The notes under the pieces: generated by a model
What the model was told of the DNA's origin: nothing
The model's input: only the letters and a program-made list of their open reading frames with translations
Database searches by the model: none
Program-made: the position numbers and the translations under genes
From: Bradyrhizobium frederickii
Lineage (GTDB): Bacteria; Pseudomonadota; Alphaproteobacteria; Rhizobiales; Xanthobacteraceae
NCBI RefSeq assembly: GCF_004570865.1
Contig: NZ_SPQS01000015.1
Span: forward strand, 1-64,000
Length of the DNA: 64,000 nucleotides
Direction of reading: 5' to 3'
In this document: positions 7,127-15,830 of the stretch, one piece after another
Layout: the number at the start of each line of letters is the position of its first letter
Position numbering within the stretch: position 1 is the stretch's first letter

Positions 7127-8467
7127 TTAGCTCCGCATGAAGCCTTCGCATTCGCCTTCGGCCCAGGCGAGCGTCTTTTCCATCGCTTCACCCTGATGAT
7201 ATCGCAAGCACATCTTGGTGAGAGTGGCCTGCGCATAGATCTGCTGCGCGATCTTCGGCGGCGCAGGCGAAGCCGCAATTGACAGCGTCTGATGCTTGTA
7301 GGGATTTGGATAGTGATAGAGCGTCCCCTTCGGCGGACCCTCTTCCTGCCAGACCTTCAGCGTTGTCAGCTTCTCATAGGCCGGCAAGTCGTAGCCGCCG
7401 CTGGCCGTGACCATCTTTTCGATCGCTGCCGGCTTCGACAGTGCCACCAGCAGGCTCTTCGCTGCTTCCTTGTTCTTGGAGAAGTTCCAGATGCTCCAGA
7501 AATACGGCAGGTAGGGTGCAAAGCGCCCCTTCGGCCCTGCCGGGAATCCGTGTGTCCAGCATTGCTCTGCTACCTGCGGCGCGTCGCGCTTGGCGACGGC
7601 CCAGGCGCTCGGCGGGTTCATGATCATCGCACCCCTGCCGGAGACCAGCCATTTGTTGTTGGATGCGTCGTCCCAGGCTGCGACATCGGGCGGCAGGAAG
7701 CCGATCAGCTTCTTGTAGAACTCGAGTGCCTGGCGAACCGCGTCGGTCTTGACGGTGAGATTGCCCTTGGCGTCGACGAGCTGGGCGCCGAACGACAGGA
7801 AGATCGCGCCCGCCGTATCGACATTGTCGGTGGTCTCGCCGAGGCCGATGCCGAAGGGGACGCCCGCCTTGTGACAGGCTTCGGCAGCCTTCAGGAATGT
7901 TTCCAGTGTCCAGTTGTCGGCCTTTGGTTCAGAGCCGGCCGGATACATCTCCTGGACGTCGATCCCCGCGTGCTTCTTCAGCAGATCGATGCGGGAGCAG
8001 GGACCCTTGATTTGACTGCCGACGCAGGCGGGAACGCCGAGCCATTTGGTCCCGACAGTGCCGAGATATTTGGCCGTGCCGTTCACCTCGCCGTTCTCCG
8101 CGATGATGGGGCCCATGAGGTCGGCAACGTTCTCCAGCTGGTCGGCATTGGAATGAGCCCACCACGTTGGCATCGCGAAGATATCATGGCCGGATTTTGC
8201 CTGCGCTTCGGCGGCAATGGTCAGCAGATTCTTGTTACCCTGGCTGGGGATGTAGTCGATGGTAACTTCGACCTTCTCCTTCGCGGCCCATTCGTTGACG
8301 AGGTCGGTCGAGGCCTTGTTGGCGCCTGGCACCCAATGGTCCCAGAAGCCGATCGAGAGCTTGCCGGCGGCGTAAGCGCCCCGGACATAAGGCGCTGCGA
8401 TCAGCGCCGCGGAGGACATTGCAGTGGCAGCCACAAATTGACGTCGCGTCAGTCTCTTGCGTGACAT
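7127..8467 (-). CDS. Extracellular solute-binding protein of a sugar-type ABC importer
   Basis: A 446-residue periplasmic binding protein, family 1 type. The start at 8467 has a GAGGAAACGAG leader and gives a Tat-style signal: RKRLTRRQFVAATA, a hydrophobic run, then a likely cut after GAYA. The frame is open for 161 further codons, but that stretch looks non-coding. The mature protein starts KLSIGFWDHWVPGANKA and has the aromatic-rich, two-lobed pattern of this class. It captures the ligand and delivers it to the two permeases and ATPase that follow. The ligand is unknown; a sugar, polyol or related polar compound is likely. Confidence 0.88.
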   Translation of the reverse strand: MSRKRLTRRQFVAATAMSSAALIAAPYVRGAYAAGKLSIGFWDHWVPGANKASTDLVNEWAAKEKVEVTIDYIPSQGNKNLLTIAAEAQAKSGHDIFAMPTWWAHSNADQLENVADLMGPIIAENGEVNGTAKYLGTVGTKWLGVPACVGSQIKGPCSRIDLLKKHAGIDVQEMYPAGSEPKADNWTLETFLKAAEACHKAGVPFGIGLGETTDNVDTAGAIFLSFGAQLVDAKGNLTVKTDAVRQALEFYKKLIGFLPPDVAAWDDASNNKWLVSGRGAMIMNPPSAWAVAKRDAPQVAEQCWTHGFPAGPKGRFAPYLPYFWSIWNFSKNKEAAKSLLVALSKPAAIEKMVTASGGYDLPAYEKLTTLKVWQEEGPPKGTLYHYPNPYKHQTLSIAASPAPPKIAQQIYAQATLTKMCLRYHQGEAMEKTLAWAEGECEGFMRS

Positions 8468-8942
8468 CTCGTTTCCTCGCTTGGGTGTTGTTGTTGGAGT
8501 TTCCTCTAAGACGTCTTTTTCCGAGTTTCTTGTTGTTCGATTTTCTTGTTGATGCCGTCGGCCCGATGGCAATTCACCGATGCCGCAGCAAATTGGTAGC
8601 GCGATCAGATCATGATTGATCGCGTCTGTCGAGAAACCCGATCGGCTCGCACCTAGAACTAACGTTGTGTCCTGAATGGTGGGCGTGCTGTGGCGGCCGT
8701 GAGCTGCGACCGCTTGTTTTTTGCGACGCACACTACGTCTGAACCGGCCGGGAACAATCCGTGCGCAATTACGCCGCAGTTTCGAATGAGCCTTCATAAC
8801 ATAACCGCTTCGCGCGAAAGACTTTTCGGGCGTGGACAGCGCCTGGCTGCGGCTGGACCGCGAAGCGGTGGAAACGATAGAGTTACGGCGGGCGGGTTGG
8901 CTGCCGCCCAACAGGCGAGCGAGATCGACGATGGAGACGAGA
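8468..8942. other. Non-coding divergent promoter region
   Basis: About 475 bases separate the leftward ABC operon from the rightward LTXXQ-family gene. Apart from the dyad at 8600-8624 I see no gene or recognisable element. The open frames that cross it lack ribosome binding sites and have odd composition. Confidence 0.5.
8600..8624. promoter_or_regulatory. Candidate operator dyad upstream of the sugar ABC operon
   Basis: Arms CGCGATCA and TGATCGCG (8 bp, perfect) are separated by 9 bases; the spacer itself contains the palindrome ATCATGAT. The centre lies about 145 bases upstream of the binding-protein start. Its size and symmetry suit a dimeric repressor of the LacI or GntR type, but no regulator gene adjoins the operon, so this is inference. 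Confidence 0.4.
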
Positions 8943-9728
8943 ATGATCAACCCGGTGCCGTCAGCGCGGCTTCACATGCGGCGATGCATCGCGCTCGGGG
9001 CCGTGCTCGCGCTGCTGCTCGGTGCCGCCGCCGTAGCCAATGCGCAAGGTCTGGTCAAAGGCGTTCAGGACGGCGCGGCCGCCGGCAACAAGGCGGCAGG
9101 TCCGGTCGGTGGCGTGCTCGGCGGCGCAATCGGCGGCGTCGTCGGCGTCTTCACCGGCGTGCTCGGCGTCGGCAACAACAATGGCGGCAATCCGCCGCCG
9201 GCCGCCAAGGAGTCCAGCAAGGACGCCAAGCAGCAGGGCGCGGCCAAGGACAAGGACGCCAAGACTGCCAAAGGGGGCAAGGGCGCCAAGGCGAGCAAGG
9301 AAGCCAAGAACGCTCCGCAGGGCAAGGACAATAAGGACGTCACCGTCCTCACCCAGCCCGGCGCGCCGCAGCAGACCGCCGAGCAGATCGTGGCTAACAG
9401 CGATTCCTATATCGAGCGGATCAAGACCGAGCTGAACCTCACGCCCGAACAGGAGAAGCACTGGTACGGCTTTTCGAGCGCGATGCACTACCTGGGACAT
9501 AATGGTGCAGAGCGGCTCAACTTGCGGGTTGCGCGCGCCAAGCGTGATCCGCCCGACGACATCATCGAGCAGATGCGCAACGAGGCGCAGTTCCTGATCG
9601 ACCGCGCCGCCGACCAGCGCAATGTCGCCGACGCCGCCGAGCCGCTCTATTCGAGCCTCGATGACAAGCAGAAGCAGGTCTTCATCCAGGAGATGGTGCG
9701 CCTGAGCCACGAACGCGGACTGGATTGA
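8943..9728 (+). CDS. Secreted LTXXQ-motif protein with Lys/Ala/Gly-rich linker
   Basis: A 261-residue exported protein. The ATG at 8943 is chosen because GGAG sits 6 bases upstream; an in-frame ATG at 8931 is possible. A signal peptide ends near AAAVANAQG. A glycine-rich hydrophobic stretch follows (GGVLGGAIGGVVGVFTGVLG), then about 45 residues of Lys/Ala/Asp/Gly low complexity. The C-terminal 110 residues are helical and carry LNLTPEQEKHW, the Spy/CpxP-related LTXXQ signature. Such proteins are periplasmic and some act as chaperones or stress sensors. The Gly-rich segment could insert in or associate with membrane. The function here is not established. Confidence 0.75.
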   Translation: MINPVPSARLHMRRCIALGAVLALLLGAAAVANAQGLVKGVQDGAAAGNKAAGPVGGVLGGAIGGVVGVFTGVLGVGNNNGGNPPPAAKESSKDAKQQGAAKDKDAKTAKGGKGAKASKEAKNAPQGKDNKDVTVLTQPGAPQQTAEQIVANSDSYIERIKTELNLTPEQEKHWYGFSSAMHYLGHNGAERLNLRVARAKRDPPDDIIEQMRNEAQFLIDRAADQRNVADAAEPLYSSLDDKQKQVFIQEMVRLSHERGLD

Positions 9729-9744
9729 TCAAGTTGAATCGGAT

Positions 9745-9771
9745 CGGGCGCCTCTGAATTAACGGCGCCCG
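9745..9771 (+). terminator. Hairpin after the LTXXQ gene
   Basis: An 8-bp stem (CGGGCGCC with GGCGCCCG) with a 11-base AT-rich loop begins 17 bases after the stop. No clear U-tract follows, so it is a probable rather than certain intrinsic terminator. Confidence 0.45.
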
Positions 9772-9839
9772 CCACGAATTCGTGTATCCTCTCCGCAATT
9801 GATGTATGGTTAGCTTCGCAAGCTGACTGCGGAGTTGAG

Positions 9840-10217
9840 ATGGCGGACGGACTCTCCGTTTTCCTGGTCGAAGACGAGGCGTTGATCCGGATGATGATCG
9901 CCGAGATGGTGGTGGAACTCGGCCACCACGTCGTCGCGGAAGCGGACAATGTTCGGGACGCGAGCGCGTTTGCCATGACCGCGCAATACGATCTGGCCAT
10001 CCTCGACATCAATCTCATGGGCGTCTACGTCGATCCCGTCGCCGACTTGATCGAACGTCGCGGCAAGCCGTTTCTGTTCGCGACCGGTTACGGGCCAGAA
10101 CTGCTGCCGTCCTTGCTCCGGCGCCGGCCGATCCTGCGCAAGCCGATCGCAATGGATCAGCTCAAGGCGATGATCGATTCGATGTTTCCTGGAGCCTCGG
10201 CCCAGGCGCCTCATTGA
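9840..10217 (+). CDS. Stand-alone response regulator receiver protein
   Basis: A 125-residue single receiver domain with no output domain. The acidic pocket is in FLVEDE (residues 8-13), the phospho-acceptor Asp is in LAILDINL near residue 55, the conserved Thr is in FATGYG, and the Lys is in RKPI near residue 101. GGAG at 9831-9834 supports the ATG at 9840. Receiver-only proteins of this kind act in phosphorelays or as phosphate sinks. No histidine kinase is adjacent, so its partner must be elsewhere. Confidence 0.85.
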   Translation: MADGLSVFLVEDEALIRMMIAEMVVELGHHVVAEADNVRDASAFAMTAQYDLAILDINLMGVYVDPVADLIERRGKPFLFATGYGPELLPSLLRRRPILRKPIAMDQLKAMIDSMFPGASAQAPH

Positions 10218-10272
10218 GCGACGGCGCCGCATTGTTGACGATGAAGACGCCTGACGACAAAGACGCCGCGGC

Positions 10273-10476
10273 TCAGCTGCGGCCGTTCTTCAGCACCCTG
10301 GCAATGGTGTGGGCCGTCATGGCCGCCCGGTCCGAGGCGCGCTGCGCGGCCAGCCGGTCTCGCGCCTTTTCCTCGATCAGGAGGTCGATCAGGGCCAGCC
10401 GCTTGTCCTCGTCGTCCGCCTCGCTCAGCAGGCGGTGATAGCGGTGATAGTCGAAACCCAGATCCTGCTTACGCAT
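10273..10476 (-). CDS. Small hypothetical protein, helical and highly charged
   Basis: A 67-residue protein starting at the ATG at 10476, with a G-rich sequence about 6 bases upstream; a TTG 15 bases earlier is also in frame. The sequence is mostly helix, rich in Arg, Asp, Glu and Ala: RKQDLGFDYHRYHRLLSEAD, then EKARDRLAAQRASDRAA. There is no signal peptide or membrane segment. It converges with the receiver gene. I believe it is a real gene because composition and codon use fit the neighbours, but I cannot name a domain. Confidence 0.5.
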   Translation of the reverse strand: MRKQDLGFDYHRYHRLLSEADDEDKRLALIDLLIEEKARDRLAAQRASDRAAMTAHTIARVLKNGRS

Positions 10477-10617
10477 GTCACGCCCCCGCAACTACGCCAC
10501 ACACGGTCTGATTGTTTCGCATCGGGAACATAGAGGCAAGCACGATCCTGCGTGGAACCGCGCGCTCGCCGCAATCACCTGTGAATATTGGAACGGCGCG
10601 GGGCGAGTTCCCGCAAC

Positions 10618-11604
10618 TCAATCCACATTATGGTCGGCAAACATCTTCAGGCCGACGAAGCTCGCATCGGGCTTGATCACCAGCCTGGTCGGGATGTTGC
10701 GCAAATAGTCCTGGAACCGGCCCTTGGCTTCGAAGCGCGGCCGGAACGCGGAGGCCGTCAGGAACTGGGGAAAGCGCGGCACGATTCCGCCGGCGACATA
10801 GACGCCGCCGCGGGCGCCGAACGTGACCGCGAGATTGCCGGCGACCGAGCCCAGGATGGCGCAAAACATCTCGAGCGTCGCCCGGCTGACGGGACAGCTG
10901 CCCTCCAGGGCCGCCTTGGTGATGCCGGCAGCATCGCGATGCGGCACCTGAGCGCCGTCAACTTCCGCCAAGGCTTCGTAGAGATTTTGCAGCCCGGAAC
11001 CCGAGAGCGCGCCGCGTTCGATGGAGACGTGGCCGAGGCGTCGGCGCAAGCACGCGATCACGCGTTCCTCGCGCTCATTCTCTGCCGGCAGGGTCGCGTG
11101 TCCGGCTTCGGTGACGACGGCGAGGCGAGCGCCATGGCGTTGGACCAGACAGGAGACGCCAAAGCCGGTTCCGGGACCGACCACCAGCAACGGCTCTCCG
11201 GGCAGGCCATCGCCGCCGCCGAGCGGGATCAGATCGGCAGGCTGCAAGGCGGGCAGGGACCAGGCGACCACCTCGAAGTCGTTGAGCACGTGGACGCTGT
11301 CGAAGCCCAGAGCCGGTTGCAGCTCGTTGCCGTCAATGACCCAGGGGCTGTTGGTCATGACGCAGCGGTTGTTGCTGACAGGACCCGCCACGGCCAGCAC
11401 GGCCCTTCGCGGCTGCTCGCCACCGGCCCGGCGCGCCAGGACGTCCGCGATGGCCTCCCGGACCGTCGGGAAGTCGGCGACCTTTACATAATCGATCGGT
11501 CCGGATTGATCGCCTTGGCCCAATTCGCTTCGGCTCAGCGCGAAGCGCGCATTGGTGCCGCCGATATCGGCGAGAAGAATCTGTCCTGTCTTGCCGATAT
11601 TCAT
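10618..11604 (-). CDS. glk: Glucokinase
   Basis: A 328-residue enzyme that phosphorylates glucose with ATP, the entry step to Entner-Doudoroff or pentose-phosphate breakdown. The N-terminal ATP motif is LLADIGGTNARFAL. The sugar-binding region includes LNDFEVVAWSLPAL with the catalytic Asp, and GPGTGFGVS follows. The typical EAGHATLPA (zinc-free glucokinase) and the late GGVYVAGGIVPRF motif are present. Length matches E. coli Glk (about 321). The frame extends 43 codons upstream of the chosen ATG without a convincing ribosome site, so the start is the least certain point. It stands alone on the minus strand, divergent from the nicotinamidase gene. Confidence 0.9.
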   Translation of the reverse strand: MNIGKTGQILLADIGGTNARFALSRSELGQGDQSGPIDYVKVADFPTVREAIADVLARRAGGEQPRRAVLAVAGPVSNNRCVMTNSPWVIDGNELQPALGFDSVHVLNDFEVVAWSLPALQPADLIPLGGGDGLPGEPLLVVGPGTGFGVSCLVQRHGARLAVVTEAGHATLPAENEREERVIACLRRRLGHVSIERGALSGSGLQNLYEALAEVDGAQVPHRDAAGITKAALEGSCPVSRATLEMFCAILGSVAGNLAVTFGARGGVYVAGGIVPRFPQFLTASAFRPRFEAKGRFQDYLRNIPTRLVIKPDASFVGLKMFADHNVD

Positions 11605-11862
11605 GATCTCGTGGCCGCCGCCGCCTTCCGGCCTCGGCAACCCTGTCCTCCGCGCCTTCGACCCCATCCACCCGTCACGAACAGTTTCGAGAATCCGCCC
11701 TCGGGTGCGCCTAGTCAACACGGACGAGGCCAAACCGTTGCATCCTGGCGCCCGTAGTGACCAATTCGCGCAGGCTCCGCAAGGTGGCGGCGGTTGCGAA
11801 GCTGGGCGGGAAGACCGACACTAAGGGCTCCTGTCCGGCGGCCGGCGCGCCGGGCACATGGA

Positions 11863-12501
11863 ATGAGACTGGCGATGAAGATTTCCGACCACGACGTGCT
11901 GCTGGCGATCGACGTGCAGAACGACTTCTGCACCGGCGGAGCGCTCGCCGTTCCCGGCGGTGAGAAGGTCGTCCCCGCGATCAACCGAATCGCCCAAAAA
12001 TTCGCCAATGTGGTGCTGACCCAGGACTGGCATCCGCGCGACCACGTTTCATTCGCGACGAACCATGCGGGCAAGCAGCCGTTCCAGACCATCGAACTCG
12101 ACTATGGCACCCAGGTGCTCTGGCCGGCGCATTGCGTGCAGGGCACCTCGGGCGCCGAATTCCATCGCGATCTCGACGTCGTCAGGGCGAGCTTGGTGGT
12201 GCGCAAGGGGTTTCGCCGCGGCGTCGATTCCTATTCGGCATTGTTCGAGAACGACCACAAGACGGCGACGGGCCTGCTCGGCTATTTGCGCGAACGTGAG
12301 CTGAAGACTGTCTTTGTCGCCGGTCTCGCGCTGGACTTCTGCGTCCGCTTCTCGGCGGAGGATGCGCGCAAGGCGGGGTTGGAGGTGGCCGTGATCGAGG
12401 ACGCCTGCCGCGGCATCGATCTCGACGGCTCGGTGGCCGCGGCCCATCGGAGCTTTCGCGAGCTCGGCGTCTCCGTCGTCAGCCTCGAGGCGTTTTTATA
12501 A
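11863..12501 (+). CDS. pncA: Nicotinamidase (nicotinamide deamidase)
   Basis: A 212-residue cysteine hydrolase converting nicotinamide to nicotinate for NAD salvage. The catalytic Asp is in LLAIDVQNDF (residue 17), metal ligands are in the DWHPRDHVSF stretch, and the nucleophile Cys160 is in LALDFCV. The neighbouring WPAHCVQGT is also typical of PncA. Start options are the ATG at 11863 or 11875; neither has a strong ribosome site and both give family-like lengths. Its stop overlaps the ribosome site of the next gene, so the two are probably co-transcribed. NAD synthetase, the last step of the same salvage route, lies two genes downstream. Confidence 0.88.
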   Translation: MRLAMKISDHDVLLAIDVQNDFCTGGALAVPGGEKVVPAINRIAQKFANVVLTQDWHPRDHVSFATNHAGKQPFQTIELDYGTQVLWPAHCVQGTSGAEFHRDLDVVRASLVVRKGFRRGVDSYSALFENDHKTATGLLGYLRERELKTVFVAGLALDFCVRFSAEDARKAGLEVAVIEDACRGIDLDGSVAAAHRSFRELGVSVVSLEAFL

Positions 12502-12511
12502 GGACCTCGTC

Positions 12512-13627
12512 ATGGTGGACAAGATCGGCAAACAGCCAGGCGGACCGGATCATGCTCCCGACGAGCCGCTGCTATGGCCGTTCACGGCAGCCCGGCTGGC
12601 CATGGACGCTTGCTTCTGGTGGGTCGAGCGCGGCCGGGCAGAGCAGAACGAGAGCAACCTGGCGTGGACGACGCCCAACCGCGTTGCGCTCGAGCTTGCG
12701 ACGATGCGCCTGCGCGATTGCTCGCAGCGCCGGTCAGGTCAGCCCGTGCTGGTCTGCGCGCCCTATGCGCTGCATCGGGCTTTGATCGCCGATTTCGCGC
12801 CCGGCCACAGTGTGGTGGGGTCCCTGCAAGACGGCGGCATCGATCGGATCTATCTCACCGATTGGCGCTCAGCCACCCCCAGCATGCGCTATCTCTCGAT
12901 CGACAGCTATCTCGGCGATCTCAATGTCGCCATCGACGAGATCGGCGCGCCGGTCGATCTGGTCGGCCTGTGCCAGGGCGGTTGGCTGTCGCTGCTCTAT
13001 GCGGCGCGCTTTCCCGCCAAGGTGCGGCGGCTGGTGCTGGTCGGCACCCCCGTCGACCTCTCGATCGATTCGCCGTTGTGCCGGCTCACCCGCAACGCGC
13101 CCGAGATGGTGTACGACCAGCTCGTCGCACGCGGTGGCGGCAATGTCAGCGGCGGGGAGATGCTCCGCTTGTGGTCCAAGGCGCCAAACCGCGATGATAT
13201 CGTGGCGGCGTTGCAGAGGGACCTGTCGGACGAGGAAGGCGCGGCGCTGCTCGCGCGCTTCGACCACTGGAACGCGGAGACGCTCGATCTGCCGGGTGCG
13301 TATTATCTGGAGGTCGTCAACCGGATCTTCCGGGAGAACCAGATCGCCGGCGGCAGCTTCAAAGCGCTTGGCCGCACGGTCGATCCGAAGGACGTCAAGG
13401 CGCCGGTTTTCCTGCTCGCCGGGCTCGACGACGACGTCGTGCCGGCTGCGCAGGCGCTCGCCACAGCTGGTCTCCTCGGCACGCCGCCGGCCTTCATTGC
13501 TGCGGCTTCCGAGCCGAGCAACCACCTTGGCCTGTTCATGGGGGCGCGCACCCACGCGCATGCCTGGCCGCGGATCGCAGAATGGCTGCGCGACGACCTG
13601 TCGGGCGTGCTGGCCCGCAGCGCATGA
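12512..13627 (+). CDS. PHA-synthase-like alpha/beta hydrolase (Cys nucleophile)
   Basis: A 371-residue alpha/beta-hydrolase-fold protein with the poly(3-hydroxyalkanoate) synthase box GLCQGGW at 152-158. The nucleophile is therefore Cys154, not Ser. An Asp in AGLDDDVVP (306-308) and His338 in SNHLG complete a Cys-Asp-His triad. The spacing is close to that of class III PhaC enzymes, as is the length (about 355). YLTDWRSATP upstream matches the PhaC YxxxWR region. It begins 10 bases after pncA and shares its message. Class III synthases need a PhaE partner, which is absent here. A different acyl-transfer or hydrolase role is possible. AAGGA precedes the ATG. Confidence 0.75.
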   Translation: MVDKIGKQPGGPDHAPDEPLLWPFTAARLAMDACFWWVERGRAEQNESNLAWTTPNRVALELATMRLRDCSQRRSGQPVLVCAPYALHRALIADFAPGHSVVGSLQDGGIDRIYLTDWRSATPSMRYLSIDSYLGDLNVAIDEIGAPVDLVGLCQGGWLSLLYAARFPAKVRRLVLVGTPVDLSIDSPLCRLTRNAPEMVYDQLVARGGGNVSGGEMLRLWSKAPNRDDIVAALQRDLSDEEGAALLARFDHWNAETLDLPGAYYLEVVNRIFRENQIAGGSFKALGRTVDPKDVKAPVFLLAGLDDDVVPAAQALATAGLLGTPPAFIAAASEPSNHLGLFMGARTHAHAWPRIAEWLRDDLSGVLARSA

Positions 13628-13766
13628 GCTCGTCGGGCGCGAACCGGCGGCCCTGCAAATCCGTTATGCATGACGGCGGATGGCCTGCACGCGCCCCGGC
13701 CGATGGGCTACATATGATCCGGAGCTGACGGCTTCGGCAGCGAAGAGACCAAGGGTACTGCGCTCG

Positions 13767-15800
13767 ATGACTTTCCACTCGATCTACGCCCACGGATTTG
13801 CGCGCGTGGCGGCCTGTGTCACCACGTCCCATGTCGCCGATCCCTCGGCCAACGCAAAGGCGGTGCTGGCGGCAGCCAACGCCTGCCACGAGCAGTCGGT
13901 GGCGGTCGCCGTGTTTCCCGAGCTGTGCCTGTCCGGTTACGCCATCGAGGATCTGGTCAAGCAGGACCCGCTGCTCGATGCGGTCGAGCGCGGCCTCGCC
14001 GGCCTGGTCGAGGCCTCCGCGGCACTGATGCCGGTCCTGATCGTCGGCGCGCCGCTGCGCTTTGGCCATCGCATCTACAATTGCGCCGTCGTCATACATC
14101 GCGGCAACGTTCTCGGCGTGGTGCCGAAGACCTATTTGCCGACCTACCGCGAATTCTACGAGGGCCGGCATTTCGCCTCCGGCGCCGGCATGGTCGGGGA
14201 AACGATCGCGTTCGGCGGGCTGCATGCGCCGTTCGGCGTCGACCTGCTGTTCTCGGCCGAGGACGTTCCGGGCCTCACCATCGGCGTCGAGATCTGCGAG
14301 GACATGTGGATCCCGGTAACGCCGGCCTCTGAGCTGGCGCTCGCCGGCGCGAGCGTGCTGATCAATCTCTCGGGCAGCCCGATCACGATCGGCCGGGCGC
14401 GCTCGCGCGCGCTGCTGTGCCAGTCGACATCGGCGCGCTGTCTCGCGGCTTATGTCTACTCCGCCGCCGGGGCGGGGGAATCGACCACCGATCTGTCCTG
14501 GGACGGCCAGACCTCGATCTACGAGAACGGCGTGCTGCTGGCCGAGGGCGAGCGCTTCCGGCAGAGCGGCCAGATCACCACTGCCGACATCGATCTCGAC
14601 CTGCTGAGGCAGGAGCGTGCGCTGATGGGCACGTTCGACGACAACCGCAGGCAGCGCGAGGCGTTTTTCCGCAAGGTGACATTCGCGTTGAAGCCACCGG
14701 CATCCGACATCGGCTTCCTGCGCAAGGTCGAGCGCTTCCCGTTCGTACCGAGCGACGAAAGCCTGCTCGAGCAGGATTGCTACGAGGCCTACAACATCCA
14801 GGTTGCCGGCCTCGTGCAGCGCATGCGCGCCACCGGCACCAAGCGGGTCGTGATCGGCGTCTCGGGCGGGCTCGATTCCACCCACGCTCTGATCGTGGCC
14901 GCCAAGGCGGTCGATCTGCTCGGCCTGCCGCGCGAGAACATCCTGGCCTACACCATGCCGGGCTTTGCCACCGGCAGTGAGAGCAAGACCCATGCGCTGG
15001 CGCTCATGCGGGCGCTGCACACGAGCTGGCAGGAACTCGACATCCGCACCACGGCGACGCAGATGCTGAAGGACATCGGCCATCCCTTCGGCCGGGGCGA
15101 GAAGGTCTACGACGTCACCTTCGAGAACGTTCAGGCCGGCCTGCGCACGGATTATCTGTTCCGGCTCGCCAACCATCACGGCGGCATCGTGATCGGTACC
15201 GGCGATCTCTCCGAGCTCGCGCTCGGCTGGTGCACCTATGGCGTCGGCGACCAGATGGCGCATTACAACGTCAATGCCGGCGTGCCGAAGACGCTGATTC
15301 AGCACCTGATCCGCTGGGTGATCTCGTCCAAGCAGTTCAGCGCCGACGTCAACCGCACGCTCGGCGCGATCCTGGCGGCCGAAATCTCGCCCGAGCTGGT
15401 GCCGGTGGAGGCCGGCCAGAAGCCGCAGAGCACGGAAGCGTCGGTCGGACCGTACGAGCTGCAGGACTTCAACCTGTTCTACACGCTGCGCTTCGGCATG
15501 CGGCCGTCGAAGATCGCCTTCATGGCGCAGCACGCCTGGAAGGACGTGGCCAAGGGCGACTGGCCGCCGGCCTTCCCGAGCGACCGGCGCAGGGCGTATG
15601 ATCTGCCGGAGATCCGCCGCTGGCTCGAAGTGTTCCTGCGCCGCTTCTTCGCCTTCAGCCAGTTCAAGCGCTCGGCGATGCCGAACGGCCCGAAGGTCTC
15701 GGCGGGCGGCTCGTTGTCGCCCCGCGGCGACTGGCGCGCGCCGTCGGATTCGAGCGCGGCGGCCTGGCTCGAGGATCTCGAGCGGAACGTGCCGAACTGA
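13767..15800 (+). CDS. nadE: Glutamine-dependent NAD+ synthetase
   Basis: A 677-residue two-domain enzyme that amidates deamido-NAD to NAD using ammonia from glutamine. The N-terminal nitrilase-like glutaminase domain has the triad Glu52 (FPELCLSG), Lys121 (PKTYLP) and Cys177 (GVEICEDMW). The C-terminal PP-loop ATPase domain has VIGVSGGLDSTHALIV near residue 375 and GTGDLSELALGWCTYG. Length and triad spacing fit the mycobacterial type (about 679 residues). The upstream in-frame start at 13680 adds 29 unlikely residues. With pncA two genes upstream it covers the first and last steps of nicotinamide salvage. Confidence 0.95.
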   Translation: MTFHSIYAHGFARVAACVTTSHVADPSANAKAVLAAANACHEQSVAVAVFPELCLSGYAIEDLVKQDPLLDAVERGLAGLVEASAALMPVLIVGAPLRFGHRIYNCAVVIHRGNVLGVVPKTYLPTYREFYEGRHFASGAGMVGETIAFGGLHAPFGVDLLFSAEDVPGLTIGVEICEDMWIPVTPASELALAGASVLINLSGSPITIGRARSRALLCQSTSARCLAAYVYSAAGAGESTTDLSWDGQTSIYENGVLLAEGERFRQSGQITTADIDLDLLRQERALMGTFDDNRRQREAFFRKVTFALKPPASDIGFLRKVERFPFVPSDESLLEQDCYEAYNIQVAGLVQRMRATGTKRVVIGVSGGLDSTHALIVAAKAVDLLGLPRENILAYTMPGFATGSESKTHALALMRALHTSWQELDIRTTATQMLKDIGHPFGRGEKVYDVTFENVQAGLRTDYLFRLANHHGGIVIGTGDLSELALGWCTYGVGDQMAHYNVNAGVPKTLIQHLIRWVISSKQFSADVNRTLGAILAAEISPELVPVEAGQKPQSTEASVGPYELQDFNLFYTLRFGMRPSKIAFMAQHAWKDVAKGDWPPAFPSDRRRAYDLPEIRRWLEVFLRRFFAFSQFKRSAMPNGPKVSAGGSLSPRGDWRAPSDSSAAAWLEDLERNVPN

Positions 15801-15830
15801 TCGGACGGCGGATCGGTGGGGGATGATCGG

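Noticed and set aside
8468-8950. 161-codon in-frame extension of the ABC binding protein
   Set aside because: It lacks a ribosome site, is not protein-like, and would hide the clear Tat-type signal that starts at 8467.
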